Assembly (NCBI GenBank): GCA_001414345.1
Contig: LLCB01000286.1
Span: forward strand, 1 to 64,000
DNA from: Hymenoscyphus infarciens
Taxonomy: Eukaryota > Ascomycota > Leotiomycetes > Helotiales > Helotiaceae
Length of the DNA stretch: 64,000 bases
Direction of reading: 5' to 3'
In this document: positions 45,174-56,113 of the stretch, one piece after another
Numbering within the stretch: the first letter of the stretch is position 1
Layout of the letters: every line of letters starts with the position of its first letter
Translations under genes and position numbers: made by a program
Notes under the pieces: generated by a model
Told to the model about the DNA's origin: nothing
Seen by the model: only the letters and a program-made list of their open reading frames with translations
Databases searched by the model: none

Positions 45174-48077
45174 CTAATTATGCCCCGTCTCCTCCATATT
45201 CGTAATCTCATTCTCATAAAGCTTCATAAGCGCAGGTTTAAAAGCCTCAACCTTCGCAAAATCCCCAATCTTGACTCTCATATAGTCAAAAGCCACAATA
45301 GCAACCTGGTCTTGCGCACCATTATCCATAACCGGGATCTTCTGATATCGTTGCGAGAAATGCGTCAACAAGATCCGTCTAGCATTCATCTGTCGGCCCA
45401 CGCCGAGTGCTTCAGAGGTAGTACAATGCTTCTTCGCAATCGCATCGCTTTGAAGCTCGTCGTCGAATGTGGCTTCGTGGATGAGGAGAGTGGCATTTTG
45501 ACCTATTCTGATGAAGTCTCTGGAGGGTCGGCAGTCCCCTGAGTAGGCGACCTTGAAGCCGTTGGGGAAATTGAAGACGACTGCTGCAGCACCGTTGCAA
45601 TGTTGAACCGCGACGGCATTAATAGATGAAATTCCAGTTTCCTCCACTTCATCGGGCGTAAAGATATGATCATATTTGTAGAATCTTGCTTTCAGTTGGG
45701 ATATCACGATAGGAACTACTCGTCCATATCCGAAATCCTCAACTTCGGAATATTCGTGAAGCCAGCTAGTCATACCATCATGGGCCACCACATGAAGTCT
45801 TTTATTCTTCGTCAGATCATCTTTGGCAGTTTCTGCGGCCCATGCTTTGATTATTGAGGCAGTTCCCAGGTGATGATCGGCGTGAAGATGGCTGATCCAG
45901 ATTGCCTTCAGATCACGTAGTACCTCTGGGAGGTCATCCCCAAACACTCTCTTCAATTGGCCGAGCGTATTCTCACCACAATCTAGAAGATATGTACCAT
46001 ATCCTGGAGCGCGAAGTAAGGTAGCCGACACGTTTCGATATTTTGATGGCAGGGCTGAGCCCGTGCCCAGGGTCACGATTTCGGCGTCTTTGCTAGGGAT
46101 GTCTTTCTGTCTCTCGTCCAATTTATTTTGGTATTCCTCCGTATTGACTTGTTCTTGAGCAACTTTGGCCAAATCCATAACTTCCTTGTTACTACGAGCT
46201 TCTGCTACGACATTGATAGTATTGAGAAACGGTACGACTTGATCCTCCCGCTCTTGAAATCGAGGCTCCAGATCAAACGCTAGTCCAGGTCGTGCGGCTT
46301 CGTATGGTTTTGGACCTTCACTTGGCTGCTTGACGACGTTGTTGAATGTAGGTACCGGGAAACGGTCTGGATCGACAAGACTCAATTTTATCGCAGCGGT
46401 TGCAGGTGATTCCATGGCGAGATAATTTGGACAGCAATCTTTGGAAGATACGATATGCTTCATATCCGCGTGCTTCTTCATGAATTCTTGCAACCTGGCA
46501 TCTTCCGCAACACCAGGTCCGAGGATCCAAATAGCAACCTTCACACCATTCATGACCTCCCTCGAGGACCATTCTGGTCGATCGACCAAGGGCCCAACGT
46601 ATGCCGAAGTTGGCAGCTCTATAACAGCAAACCCAGAACCATCCTTTGTCGGACCCATAACCATCTCTGGAGTAACTACTTTTCCTTCCTCCGTAGTCAC
46701 ACTCTTTCCCATTGTCAAATCTCTGAAAGACGGCCCCTTTTTGACACCCAACTTTAGTGCTGCTGGTGCATCGAATTTGCCTCTCTGGGGATGACCTTTG
46801 ACAATGTAACAGACGGAACTGAGTGATGGCTCGGTGGGAGGAAGCTCATCAATCATAGCACCGGGCCATGGATTTCGTACAAGGACATCAATATCAGGTA
46901 CATCTTCTCCAGTGCCTGGCATTGGGCCCGTATATTTTTCGGTTTTCCCATCCTTCTTGATGAAGATGGTTGCTGGTAGGGCAACTTCGGAAAGCTTCTT
47001 CGGAACAAGAGCATCCAGGCGCCAGTCCGAGTCAAACATTGACGACACGACAGACTTTCTTACCTGATCGTAACGATCATTGATGTCGTCTGTTTCTGCT
47101 TCCGTTTCCCTGGAATTTGAGTCGGATGGTGCCTGAGGAACCGTTCCAGAAAACTCGTCATGGCTTCTTTTCCTAGTACTGCTCTTTTTGGGGTCGATGA
47201 CCATGTCCCATAGCAAGATATATTCATCTTCCCAAGAGGGGTTCCAGTTCTTCCGCTGCGTCTCGTCTTTGGATGTGAATTCGGAGGTTCGAAGCGGCAG
47301 GCCCTTCCTAAAGATAAAACGTCGAGCAGTGGCAAGAAGATGGGTTAAATTCTTCCCGCCGTGAATGCTCAGCCAAGGCTTGTCCTTCCCCGGAGAAGAC
47401 TCTTCCGCATTGTCTCTTGAGTTCTTCTTCTGCTTTGCGGATTTCTGAGCTTCGTTCCGTGTGCCCACAACATCTGCAACGGTAAGAATCATCCCAAGCA
47501 GACCACCAGCATTACTCCACCCCACACTACCCGTTAAGAATATGTTCCCAACTTTCTGCAAACTCGCCTTCCTCTGCACGGTCGTTCTCTGTGTACCCTC
47601 CGCAACATTGCCAATGATGTATCTCTGCTGATCGAAGTGGAGGATGACTGAGGTGCCGGGCGTATCTGCCGTAGGCGTGCTGATGATCTGTAGCCAGCAC
47701 TTCATCGGGTGGCTTTTTCGTGGCACATGGACCTCTGGTTTGGTTCTTCCCTTGAAGTCAAGGTAATATGGCGCCCCGGTGTACCAGAAAGGGACTCGCA
47801 AGGTTGGCCCCTCGTATAAACGGTCGAAGATTGGTCTATGGAGTAGTTCAGCGGTATGGTTTGTTATCTTCTTCCTCGGGGTTTTCGCCTCGCGGTGTTG
47901 GTATTGGTATCTGATGCGAGTTTGGGATTGTGGATGGGAGATGCGCGACGAGGCTGAAGATGGTTTGGCAAAGGAGCTGTGCCTGCGCGTGTGGAGAGAA
48001 GGGAAGAATTTGAGGTCGAGACAATTTGCGGTCAAGCGTTTTTGGCAAGTCCCAATAGAGGAAGGAGACTTCAGCAT
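45174..48077 (-). CDS. TRZ1: tRNase Z, long form (3' tRNA-processing endonuclease)
   Basis: One uninterrupted frame of 967 residues, as expected for the long ELAC2/Trz1 form. tRNase Z cuts the 3' trailer from pre-tRNAs in the nucleus and mitochondria. The C-terminal metallo-beta-lactamase half carries L-G-T-G-S-A-L-P-S-K-Y-R-N (about 670-682), the metal-binding motif H-L-H-A-D-H (730-735), A-Y-S-G-D-C-R-P, H-E-A-T (867-870), and L-T-H-F-S-Q-R-Y (His906). The N-terminal half is the degenerate duplicate typical of the long form, followed by an acidic, Lys-rich linker. The first ~45 residues are rich in Arg, Ser and Lys with few acids (F-F-P-S-L-H-T-R-R-H-S-S-F), compatible with mitochondrial import; this is inference. 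It is the downstream neighbour of the LAMMER kinase on the same strand. Confidence 0.95.
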   Translation of the reverse strand: MLKSPSSIGTCQKRLTANCLDLKFFPSLHTRRHSSFAKPSSASSRISHPQSQTRIRYQYQHREAKTPRKKITNHTAELLHRPIFDRLYEGPTLRVPFWYTGAPYYLDFKGRTKPEVHVPRKSHPMKCWLQIISTPTADTPGTSVILHFDQQRYIIGNVAEGTQRTTVQRKASLQKVGNIFLTGSVGWSNAGGLLGMILTVADVVGTRNEAQKSAKQKKNSRDNAEESSPGKDKPWLSIHGGKNLTHLLATARRFIFRKGLPLRTSEFTSKDETQRKNWNPSWEDEYILLWDMVIDPKKSSTRKRSHDEFSGTVPQAPSDSNSRETEAETDDINDRYDQVRKSVVSSMFDSDWRLDALVPKKLSEVALPATIFIKKDGKTEKYTGPMPGTGEDVPDIDVLVRNPWPGAMIDELPPTEPSLSSVCYIVKGHPQRGKFDAPAALKLGVKKGPSFRDLTMGKSVTTEEGKVVTPEMVMGPTKDGSGFAVIELPTSAYVGPLVDRPEWSSREVMNGVKVAIWILGPGVAEDARLQEFMKKHADMKHIVSSKDCCPNYLAMESPATAAIKLSLVDPDRFPVPTFNNVVKQPSEGPKPYEAARPGLAFDLEPRFQEREDQVVPFLNTINVVAEARSNKEVMDLAKVAQEQVNTEEYQNKLDERQKDIPSKDAEIVTLGTGSALPSKYRNVSATLLRAPGYGTYLLDCGENTLGQLKRVFGDDLPEVLRDLKAIWISHLHADHHLGTASIIKAWAAETAKDDLTKNKRLHVVAHDGMTSWLHEYSEVEDFGYGRVVPIVISQLKARFYKYDHIFTPDEVEETGISSINAVAVQHCNGAAAVVFNFPNGFKVAYSGDCRPSRDFIRIGQNATLLIHEATFDDELQSDAIAKKHCTTSEALGVGRQMNARRILLTHFSQRYQKIPVMDNGAQDQVAIVAFDYMRVKIGDFAKVEAFKPALMKLYENEITNMEETGHN

Positions 48078-48906
48078 GGAAGGATTGGCGGGGCAAAAAG
48101 AGGGGAGAGGGTGAATGGCTTAAATAAATTCCAAAATGTGAGTCGCTGCCGCTCGCTTAGCTTAGTCTTGCTGCGAGGCGCTGCAGCCCTGTCCGGTGGT
48201 GACCCGAAGCCCCGACTCGAAGATCGGACACGGGGGCTCGCAGCGGGACCCTGCGGCGGCTATCTACATGAAGGGAAGAGAGGGGCATTGATTCACATCG
48301 ACTTAGATCTCTGCCGAATGACTCCTTGATATCAAATCTCGATTTCTGGTCTCCAGATTTTGAAAGGAATGCATACTTCAACATCTGTTAGTTCAGACGG
48401 AGAGTAGCAAGTCCTGAAGATAGTCAGACTACGAGACACTTCGATGAAATCAAGATTGAGACACAGTCAAATGCAGAGAATGTTTCTTCGCTATTCCTAC
48501 AATGCTTCCAGCACCCACAAGTTACTTCATTGCCCTGGAACAACCAAATAACTTGGTCTGAAGCTCTAACTCGTGAAATATAAGCACTAGAAAGTAAAGG
48601 ATCCGAATAGAGAGTTACTTGTACAAGCTTTTCATGTTTTTCTCAGATAATTCTTGCCGGATCCTTTAATTTTGATAATAAGAAAAATAGGATCATTATT
48701 CTCTCCATACCCGCTAACATCACCACGATGTATACTCGGGCACAAGGCACCGACCCAGCTCCAATCAACACCAACACCAGTAAAAGAACATTAATCCCGC
48801 CCAATATGCATTGCCCGACAACGGTGATCCAATAGCAGAAAGAATAAATGCAGTGCTCCCCCAAATTCCAGTACGCCGTCATTCATGCATCATGTCCAAC
48901 CGGACC
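48078..48906. other. Spacer between LAMMER kinase and tRNase Z
   Basis: Kinase 3' region and tRNase Z promoter on the reverse strand. Open frames here are short and without domains. Confidence 0.5.
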
Positions 48907-51253
48907 TTAGTTACGATAGCCATTGTGTCTCGGATTTACAGCGGATGCAGTCGCCTGCTCCTCCGCGGCTTGCTGTCTTTGAATTCGAATCTTCGTAGCC
49001 TCGGTGCCATCATCTGGTGTTGCTGCTTCCTTGAACCAGGGGTGCTGAAGAGCTTCTTTGGCTGTGATACGCGCCTGGGGGTCGTAAACGAAGATCTTCC
49101 GTAGCAAGTCTAGGAAGTTCTTGCAAAACTTGTTGTTCTCTGGGATGATTTCCTATTCCAAGGTCAGTGATCATGGCCAGGGTGCAAGAGGAGGTAATCT
49201 TACGTCGAGGCGCTTCATGGCCTTTACGAAGCGTCTCGAGGCTCGCGTGGTTTCGACTTGAGGATAGTCGAGTTTCAATCGCTTGAAGAACCTAGGGTCT
49301 ATGTTAATATTTTCTTGGCAGGTGGTTGAATTGAGTGTGGAGTACTTTGAGGCTTGATTTCCACCGCTGCGTTTTGCCATGCCGTTGACTTGTTGGATCA
49401 GAGATGTGTCCAACTTGGAGCCGCAGACGGACTCCATCATGGCAAGGTGCTCCAGGTTGTCGTGGGTTTGGAACAAGGCGTCGCCAGTGAAGAACTCGAC
49501 AAGAATACACCCAATACTCCAGATGTCGCAGGGGAATGTCCATCCAAGCCCAAGGATGATTTCAGGGGCACGATAGTGTCGGGTAGAGACAACCGAAGAG
49601 TGATATTCATCTTGAAATGTGGCAGATCCAAAATCAATCAACCGAATTTCAGTATCAAGCAAGACTTTTCGTTGAGCAGCTTGTCGGTTTTGGGTGGTTG
49701 AAGATGAAGGGATTCTACGACTGTAGGTGAAAGCCTGGTAGGCGTTGTCGCAGAGCAGAATGTTCTCAGGTTTCAAATCAGTGTGAATGAGGTTCAGATC
49801 GTGCAAGACTGGTTTCTTGTTAGCCGATGCCTTGGAAGAGAGTAATTAGAAGACTTACAAGCTACGCTTGTGAACAACTGTCTTGCGAAACTTTGAATTT
49901 GACTGTTGGGAAAAGGAACAAAGGAATTGCCCTTTAGAAAGTCAAACACGCTCTGACCAAGCAAGTCCATAACAATGCAAATGTGTCCCCTGTAATCAAA
50001 ACAGTCTCTGTAGTGTATACATCTGTTTCGGTTTTCCGCATCATTTGCTTTGAGCGTTGACAGGACCCGAAGTTCAATTCTTGATGCGTCTCTGTATTTT
50101 TGCACAGACCGAATGATTTTGATGGCGACCAGTTTGCTCCTCTTTCGGTCTCTGGCCTGGACTACCTTTCCAAATGTTCCCTGGCCAAGGAGCTTTGTGA
50201 CTTGGTCTGTTCAATTGTTAGCGATGCCTGAATTCAGTCGTGCAGTGGGTTACTTACATCGGTCAGTCAAGTCGCTATCAGGGACCACAATGTAATGCCC
50301 ATCATCGTCGTCAACCTTGCTGTTCTTGGTGTATGAATTCTATTGATTGGTCAGTGATGGTCAATGTGGAGATGATGGCACTGTAAACTTACATCTGACA
50401 CAACCTTGACTTGTATATCTGCTGCTTTGATCGGCGGTCTCGGCGGAGGCTTGTAGTTTGTGTATGCATCCCCATTTACTTCCTGTTCTCGTCGCTTCGC
50501 TTCATTCGCAATTTGAAGTCTGGTATTCGTCCGCTTCCTCTTGTGCCCAGGCTGAGATTCCGCAGCATCATAGCCGTTTTGGCCATTTGATGAGTGGGAC
50601 CCGAGAGAGGTAGCTGCTGTGGTATGAATAGCCGATGTCGTCCGATCAGTCGAGATGGTCGATCCAGAAGCTGAATGTTTATGATCAGGAGTATGGTTTA
50701 TCGAGTTGGAATGGCCATTCTGATAAACAGGATCATATGCTGCTCCGACGTCATCGCGTTTCCTCTTCTTGACGGGCTGTCGACTGCTATCTGCAACTGT
50801 CGACCGCCCTCCTTGGGTATTTGAGGCCAGCGATGTCGAGTTGGGCTCTGGTGTTGGCGAATCATCGATGACAATGACCTCCTGTGGAAGGCCATTCGCA
50901 TAAAAATTCTCCCAATCGGGTTCCCGAGGCCCTCGAGATCTTTGTCTTTTCTTGGTATTGGGTTTTGCGGTGGTTGAAGATGTTTGAGGCATGGCTTCGG
51001 ATTTCAGGGTTGGTCTCGTAGGTATGGGTGCCGCGTTTCTGCTTGTACTTGTGCGTGAGGGGTCGGGTGCAGTGGTGGCAGTCAACGAGGTGTCGTTACT
51101 CGATGCAGGCGGAAAGGTGTAAGGCGCTCCGAGCCGGCTACCGCCGTTGGGGTGGTTGTTGTTCGCTCTGTATCCAGACGCAGACTGATAATTTGAATGA
51201 TGAGAATAGCCGTAGTTGGGATGGTGAGGAGGAAGGGTCGAGGGAGTCGACAT
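48907..51253 (-). CDS. LAMMER (CLK-type) dual-specificity protein kinase
   Basis: Five exons (51,253-50,393; 50,339-50,258; 50,206-49,859; 49,808-49,204; 49,152-48,907), with introns of 50-53 bp, give 713 residues. LAMMER kinases (Kns1, Lkh1 family) phosphorylate SR-type splicing factors and regulators of growth and stress. Residues 1-287 are a low-complexity basic region. The kinase domain runs from about 315: G-Q-G-T-F-G-K-V (322-329), [14 protein letters not shown] (439-446), D-F-G (489-491) and E-H-L-A-M-M-E (550-556), the family signature; the usual Arg after it is Ser here. The H-P-W-F of subdomain XI lies in the last exon. I chose ATG 51,253 over an in-frame ATG 39 bp upstream because it opens M-S-T-P-S-T, in keeping with related proteins. 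It is divergent from SEC20. Confidence 0.93.
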
Positions 51254-52217
51254 TGAGTGACGCGGGTGCAGTGGTGGCAGTTGGTTTCGCACCTGCTGTG
51301 GGTGGGCTCAGACGACGTTGAGCAGCAAAAGTCGCTCTGATGGTCGCCACAAAGCGTCGGTCAAAGTGAATCAATCTTGAACATTGAATCTGCAAAAGCA
51401 GAATAAAGATGTTTCCTTGACCTGGCGGGAATTGCGCCGTGAGTGGTTGTTGGTGAGGTCTTTTTCTCGTCGTGTCGTCGACGGGCGCGCGTTACTGGGG
51501 GGGGTCGTGGAGACTCAACTCGATTCACACTTCAGATCAGGCTCTTGTTCAGGATTGCGGTGGGTTTGCGGAATGGCCGGTCTCGTGAGAAGACAGCAGA
51601 GAAACATGCAGAGCCCTTCTGTGTCGTGGGCGTCTTTTTCTGAAGGCGGGCTTCGTGGGTTGTTCAGAGGCGGACTTTTCAAGACGTTCCAAGTTGGCAA
51701 GAATGACCCTCCAGATTCGACCGCCACAGTGAGTGCCCTCCTCACTACGGGGAGACGATAAAACTGCCACCCCAACTAAATGCTGGCCAAGTTGATATAT
51801 GATATAAAAACACAACGAACAGTTGCAAAAATACAAGAAAATTTTCAAAAGATTTATAACTACTAGAGAACCACTGTTACCAAGTCTTGTAAAGCTTAAT
51901 GGCGTTGTTCTAGTTCCATTGTGTCTATGCTAGATACATAAGAAGGCTTGCCACGGTTAGTGCCTAGGTCTTATATAAGCCTACTCCTTCGAGTACTTCT
52001 ACGAGATCATGAGATATGAACTAAGGGGTCGACTGTTGGCTTTCCAATGACAGTGTAATACAATCTTCTTCAATCAAATCATATTCTAAGTCAAAGTCTC
52101 AGGTTTCTCTTTGAACTGATCCATGGTGACAACCCCCACGTGATCAGCACCCTGGCCTAAAGCTACGTTTGGTTTTACATCTAGGTATCAAACTGCCATC
52201 ACTACAACATATTCAAA
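51254..52217. promoter_or_regulatory. Divergent promoter region, LAMMER kinase / SEC20
   Basis: 964 bp between two divergent start codons. Open frames on both strands are overlapping and domain-free. No specific operator could be identified by eye. Confidence 0.45.
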
Positions 52218-53558
52218 ATGTCCTTTGAACTAGTTTCTGAGCGCCTCACAGCTCTGCAGGATACAAATGCGCAATTAAAACAGCTCATCGAAAGACTCGC
52301 CACCCTCAAATTTCAACCCGGTTCCGTACCATTAGACAATGACGACGACAATGTGATGGCAGAGTTGACTGCCGATATACACCAAACTTTGAAAGAGCAA
52401 GAAGAGGACTTTGGAATTTTGCAGGAAGATGTCCTGGACTTGAATCCAGGAAGATCTGGGAGTGAGTTGGAGCTGCAAAAGGAGGGCTTGGATAGTGCTG
52501 TGAAGAGGGCGATTAAGGAACTGAGAGCGTAAGTATTCTGCCCTTAGGATTTGGATTTGGAAATGGGCATCATGCTGATCTGTTCCAGATGTCAATCTGC
52601 CTTTCGAAGAGCTCTGTTAACTGCGAGGCGCACATTGCAACAAGCACAACGAGAAGAGAGACGATTACTCTTGCTCTCCTACACCGCGGAAGCCTCTCCT
52701 ACAGACTCAGCACCTATGCAGACCCAACGACGAGCAAACAAATCCCCAGATATGACGAGCCAGGATAAAGAAGTTGCTGCAAGCAGTGATGTCACAGCCG
52801 CTTTACGAAGAACACACGATATGATGGCATCCGAACTCTCACGCTCTCAATTTGCACACGATACCTTGAAGGAATCCACAGCTGCACTGGCACAACTTGG
52901 GGAATCATACTCGACCTTGGACACATTACTCTCGAGCTCCAAAAATCTCCTGGGCACATTGCTTCGCAGCCAGAAAAGCGATACTTGGTATTTGGAAACG
53001 GCATTTTACGTCCTAGTAGCTACAATTGGATGGCTACTATGGAGAAGACTTCTTTACGGACCAACATGGTGGCTTGTTTGGTTCCCTATGAAGATATTCT
53101 TTCGCAGTTTGACGGGTGTTTTGACGGGTGTTGGCTTGATTGGAGGGACTGCGAGTGTTTCCAATCTCACCACAACTTTGGCAAGCACGATGACAACTGC
53201 AATGACTACCAGTTCAAGCGCTGTCCATAGCCTTCCAACGGGCAGACTTTCTGCGCCTGCTGGGGCAACTGGACCGCCAAGAATTCATGTTGGTGGGGGA
53301 GGGAGAGGGGCACCAATGCAAGGACCGAATAGCCCACCGGACCAGAATAGAGTATATTCTGAGCAGGTTGAGAAGATTATTGATGAGAGCAAGAAGGAGA
53401 CGGAGGCTGCTGAAGGACAGACAGAAGAAGCTCCAAAGTCAGGAGATGGAGAAGCAGGTCAAAGTGCTGAAGAGGAACCAAGGAATCCGAAGAAGAGAAT
53501 GTGGGAAGAGGATAAGGAGGCCGAGAAAGAGGCGATGAGAAATAAGGATGAATTGTAG
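52218..53558 (+). CDS. SEC20: Sec20 SNARE protein, C-terminal KDEL
   Basis: Two exons (52,218-52,528; 52,589-53,558) around a 60-bp intron (GTAAGT...CCAG) give 426 residues. Sec20 is a Q-SNARE acting with Ufe1, Use1 and Sec22 in retrograde Golgi-to-ER vesicle fusion, partnered by Tip20. The N-terminal third is predicted coiled coil (heptad-like, Leu/Gln/Glu-rich). The Sec20 domain is seen as M-M-A-S-E-L-S-R-S through L-L-S-S-S-K-N-L-L, followed by the membrane segment F-Y-V-L-V-A-T-I-G-W-L-L-W and a second hydrophobic stretch. The lumenal tail is Pro/Gly then highly acidic and ends N-K-D-E-L. Yeast Sec20 ends in HDEL, so a terminal ER-retrieval signal is a family trait, here in KDEL form. Confidence 0.92.
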
Positions 53559-53980
53559 AGATACAATTCTGTAGTCCAAAATTCGTTAAGTTACAAATAC
53601 ATGCAATGCAGACTTGCCTCATCTAAAATCAAGTCTTTCCGGGTGTTTCCCATTACAAATCTTCTATATGACTCGCTAAGAATATCGGCCCACCTCTCTC
53701 TGTCAAGTCTGCAGAAGTAGCGCCAGCGTTCCTCATCCAACTGTCTAAATCAGAACGAGACAGGCACAAAAAAGTCTGATGAATCTAGCTTTTGAAAATA
53801 TTTACAATCTGTTTTATCTCTAATTTTCCCCCTATTACCTGCCCTTATTCAACCGCCGTTTCCCCGCAATAATCAGCCCCCCAATTGGTTGCGCCAAACC
53901 CCACCAGCAGCCCCCACCCCACAACAGACGTAGCATTCCCAAGCTACAATAGTTAAAAGTTATGCAACGAAAATAAATAC
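53559..53980. other. Spacer between SEC20 and tRNA-Pro
   Basis: No gene seen; it contains the SEC20 3' region and the tRNA upstream flank. Confidence 0.5.
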
Positions 53981-54071
53981 GGTGTTGTGGTCTAGCGGTA
54001 TGATTCTCGCTTAGGGCTAACCCTATGTTACAACTTGCGAGAGGTCCCCGGTTCAATCCCGGGCAACGCCC
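53981..54071 (+). tRNA. tRNA-Pro (anticodon AGG), with 19-nt intron
   Basis: Acceptor arms GGTGTTG (53,981-53,987) and CAACGCC pair over seven positions with one G-T. The discriminator is C (54,071). The anticodon stem TCTCGC/GCGAGA encloses loop T-T-A-G-G-G...T, giving anticodon AGG, interrupted after position 37 by an intron at about 54,017-54,035. The T arm reads CCCCGGTTCAATCCCGGG. Mature length is 72 nt. A short T run follows at about 54,104-54,112, a plausible RNA polymerase III terminator. Confidence 0.93.
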
Positions 54072-54103
54072 AATCAATTGTGCTTATTATTATCTTTTTG
54101 CCT

Positions 54104-54112
54104 TTTTTTTTG
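54104..54112 (+). terminator. T-run, probable Pol III terminator of tRNA-Pro
   Basis: An uninterrupted T tract about 33 bp downstream of the tRNA 3' end. Confidence 0.55.
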
Positions 54113-54717
54113 GCTTGCTTAGCCATAGCTTGGAAACTTCCGTTGTAACTTACTGATGTGAATAATTCAGATGTGGTAGGGATGTAAAGCCCTACACTAA
54201 ACTAATTAAGTATGATAACTTTTTATTTCATTTTCCTCCCAGTAATCGTTTAGGGCAAACTCTCTCCATATAGTAGACTTTAGTGACTACTAATTGTTGC
54301 ACAGAAAACCGGGCTTTTTAGAAAAGTGTTCCTTAAATCTCTCAATCACAAGGACATCCGAATTTCCGACTGCAGTATCAACTGTAGCAGTAGAGGATAC
54401 TATGTTGTTCTATTTATTTAGTGACGCATAATCAACACTTTGGTAATAACTAATCTTCGTGACATACAACGATAAAATGTGCCAGCGAGAGGTCTGAAAT
54501 CAATAGAGACTATAACGAGACAACGATGAAAGTTTTATTTGTGTTCCTGTGTTCCTCCTCCTCACCGAAAATGCAATGCTTCCTTTCTTATGCCCCTCGA
54601 AATATCGTTCCATCTATGACTCTTGGTCTAAGAATGCAAGCCTCGGATCCTTGAATGCCAATCATGAAAAATGCCACTGGGTTAAGATGGAAATAATGAC
54701 ATGTTCCCTCCTGCCTC
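54113..54717. other. Spacer, no gene
   Basis: 3' region of the CMD-like gene. The open frame at 54,549-54,737 lacks a domain and overlaps the CMD stop on the other strand. Confidence 0.45.
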
Positions 54718-55593
54718 TTACAGTTCGGGTCCAGTAATGCTGTTCTTCTCGCCAACTTTGGATATGTTAGTGGAAGACTTCAACAGACGAATGGAGAATG
54801 AGGACTTACCATCCAATGCAACAAGGAATCTGCTGACACAATTGTATGCAGCAACCTAACCAAGTTAGAAAACATCCCAAGTTAAAAAGCACAAGATTAA
54901 ACGCAAAACTCACAGTAGCCGTAACCTCAACAACCTCCTGCTCCGAAAAATGACTCTTGAGTTCCGTAAACACATCCTCAGGAACCTTCACAGCTCTAGT
55001 CATCGCATCCGTATATCTAACAACAGCCCTAGACACCAGTCAACATTCATGGCATCCCAACTATCTCTTCCCCTCAATCAAAAAACCTACCACTGCTTCC
55101 CCGTCAAAATCTCCCCCTTATCATCCTCCTTCTTCGGCTCAGCACTCCCAAGAATCTTAATCCCCTCCTCACTCACTCCCCCCGCTTTAGCAAGCGGCGC
55201 ATGATGTCCCCATTCATACCAAGCCTCATTAACAACCGCAACCCTACAAATCGCAATCTCCCTGACATCCTCACTCAAACTAGTCTTCGTTCTTATCGCC
55301 CCCAAGAAAGAATTCCATCCATCCGCAACATTAGGAGAATGCAGAAGCGTCAAATCGAGAGCTTGCAGCGGACGTGGTGCTCTTCGTGCACGTACACGCT
55401 CGATAATGGCAGCTGGTTCGCCGGTGGTGAAGATAGGATTGGAGGGGTCGACGTAGGGGAGCTTCATTTTGGGGGTGGTGGTGTTGGAGAATGGTCGAAG
55501 TATTGATCTGGAGCTTGCGGGGTAGAAGGGCATTCCCAATGGCTCGATGGTGGGGGTTCGTCGGGTGAAACCTTTTGCGATGGTGGCATTCAT
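54718..55593 (-). CDS. Carboxymuconolactone decarboxylase-like (CMD/AhpD-fold) protein
   Basis: Four exons (55,593-55,091; 55,028-54,914; 54,855-54,810; 54,755-54,718), with introns of 54-62 bp, give 233 residues. The CMD fold is recognised from R-A-P-R-P-L-Q-A-L-D-L-T-L-L-H-S-P, W-N-S-F-L-G-A-I-R-T-K-T-S-L and E-I-A-I-C-R-V-A-V-V-N-E-A-W-Y-E-W-G-H-H. The catalytic C-x-x-C of AhpD peroxidases is absent; only one Cys lies in the core motif, so peroxidase activity is unlikely and the substrate is unknown. The C-terminus continues T-A-T-V-A-A-Y-N-C-V-S-R-F-L. Family members usually start at the internal ATG 55,467 (M-K-L-P-Y). Starting at 55,593 adds 42 residues rich in Arg and Ser with almost no acids, resembling a mitochondrial presequence, so dual starts are possible. 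Confidence 0.88.
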
Positions 55594-56113
55594 TCCTAGT
55601 GTCAAATTCGTGCATTTACTCCTGTGAGTCAATTTAACCTTCGTGCCTTCCTTGGTTCATCGCCTGAACTGTGACACAGCGCACATAAGTGATCATACCT
55701 ACCCAACGTTGTACAAGACGATATCCCTCTTGACAATTGGTGGAAACAATGCCCGCTTGACTCTCGAGCTCTCGAGGATCATTGTAGCAAGGCATAGATT
55801 AAAACGTTCGGTTCGACGATGCCATTGATACCTAAGAAAAAAGACATACTAGCCTAGCATACAAGGTCATATTTGACCTGACCACCTTCGTGACCTTCTC
55901 TACCTTCTATGCATCAAAAACTCCGATATTTGGAACAAGCAAGAGTACAGATGTTTTGGTCTATGAAAGATCCTTTCCATAACCATCCTCGAATCCCCAT
56001 TCTTCCCATTCCTCCCCACGAATCCAGTCCATTATTCACAAGTAGCCGCGGAGGAAATGTGCGTTCTTAGTTGTCTTTTTGGTCCTCCTGTCTCTCTAGT
56101 CGAGTGAAATCGA
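55594..56113. other. Spacer between VMA3 and the CMD-like gene
   Basis: About 520 bp holding the CMD-like promoter and the VMA3 3' region. No gene supported. Confidence 0.5.

Noticed and set aside
51384..51848. Open frames in the LAMMER kinase / SEC20 intergenic region
   Set aside because: Overlapping frames on both strands, no domain; treated as promoter and 5' untranslated DNA.
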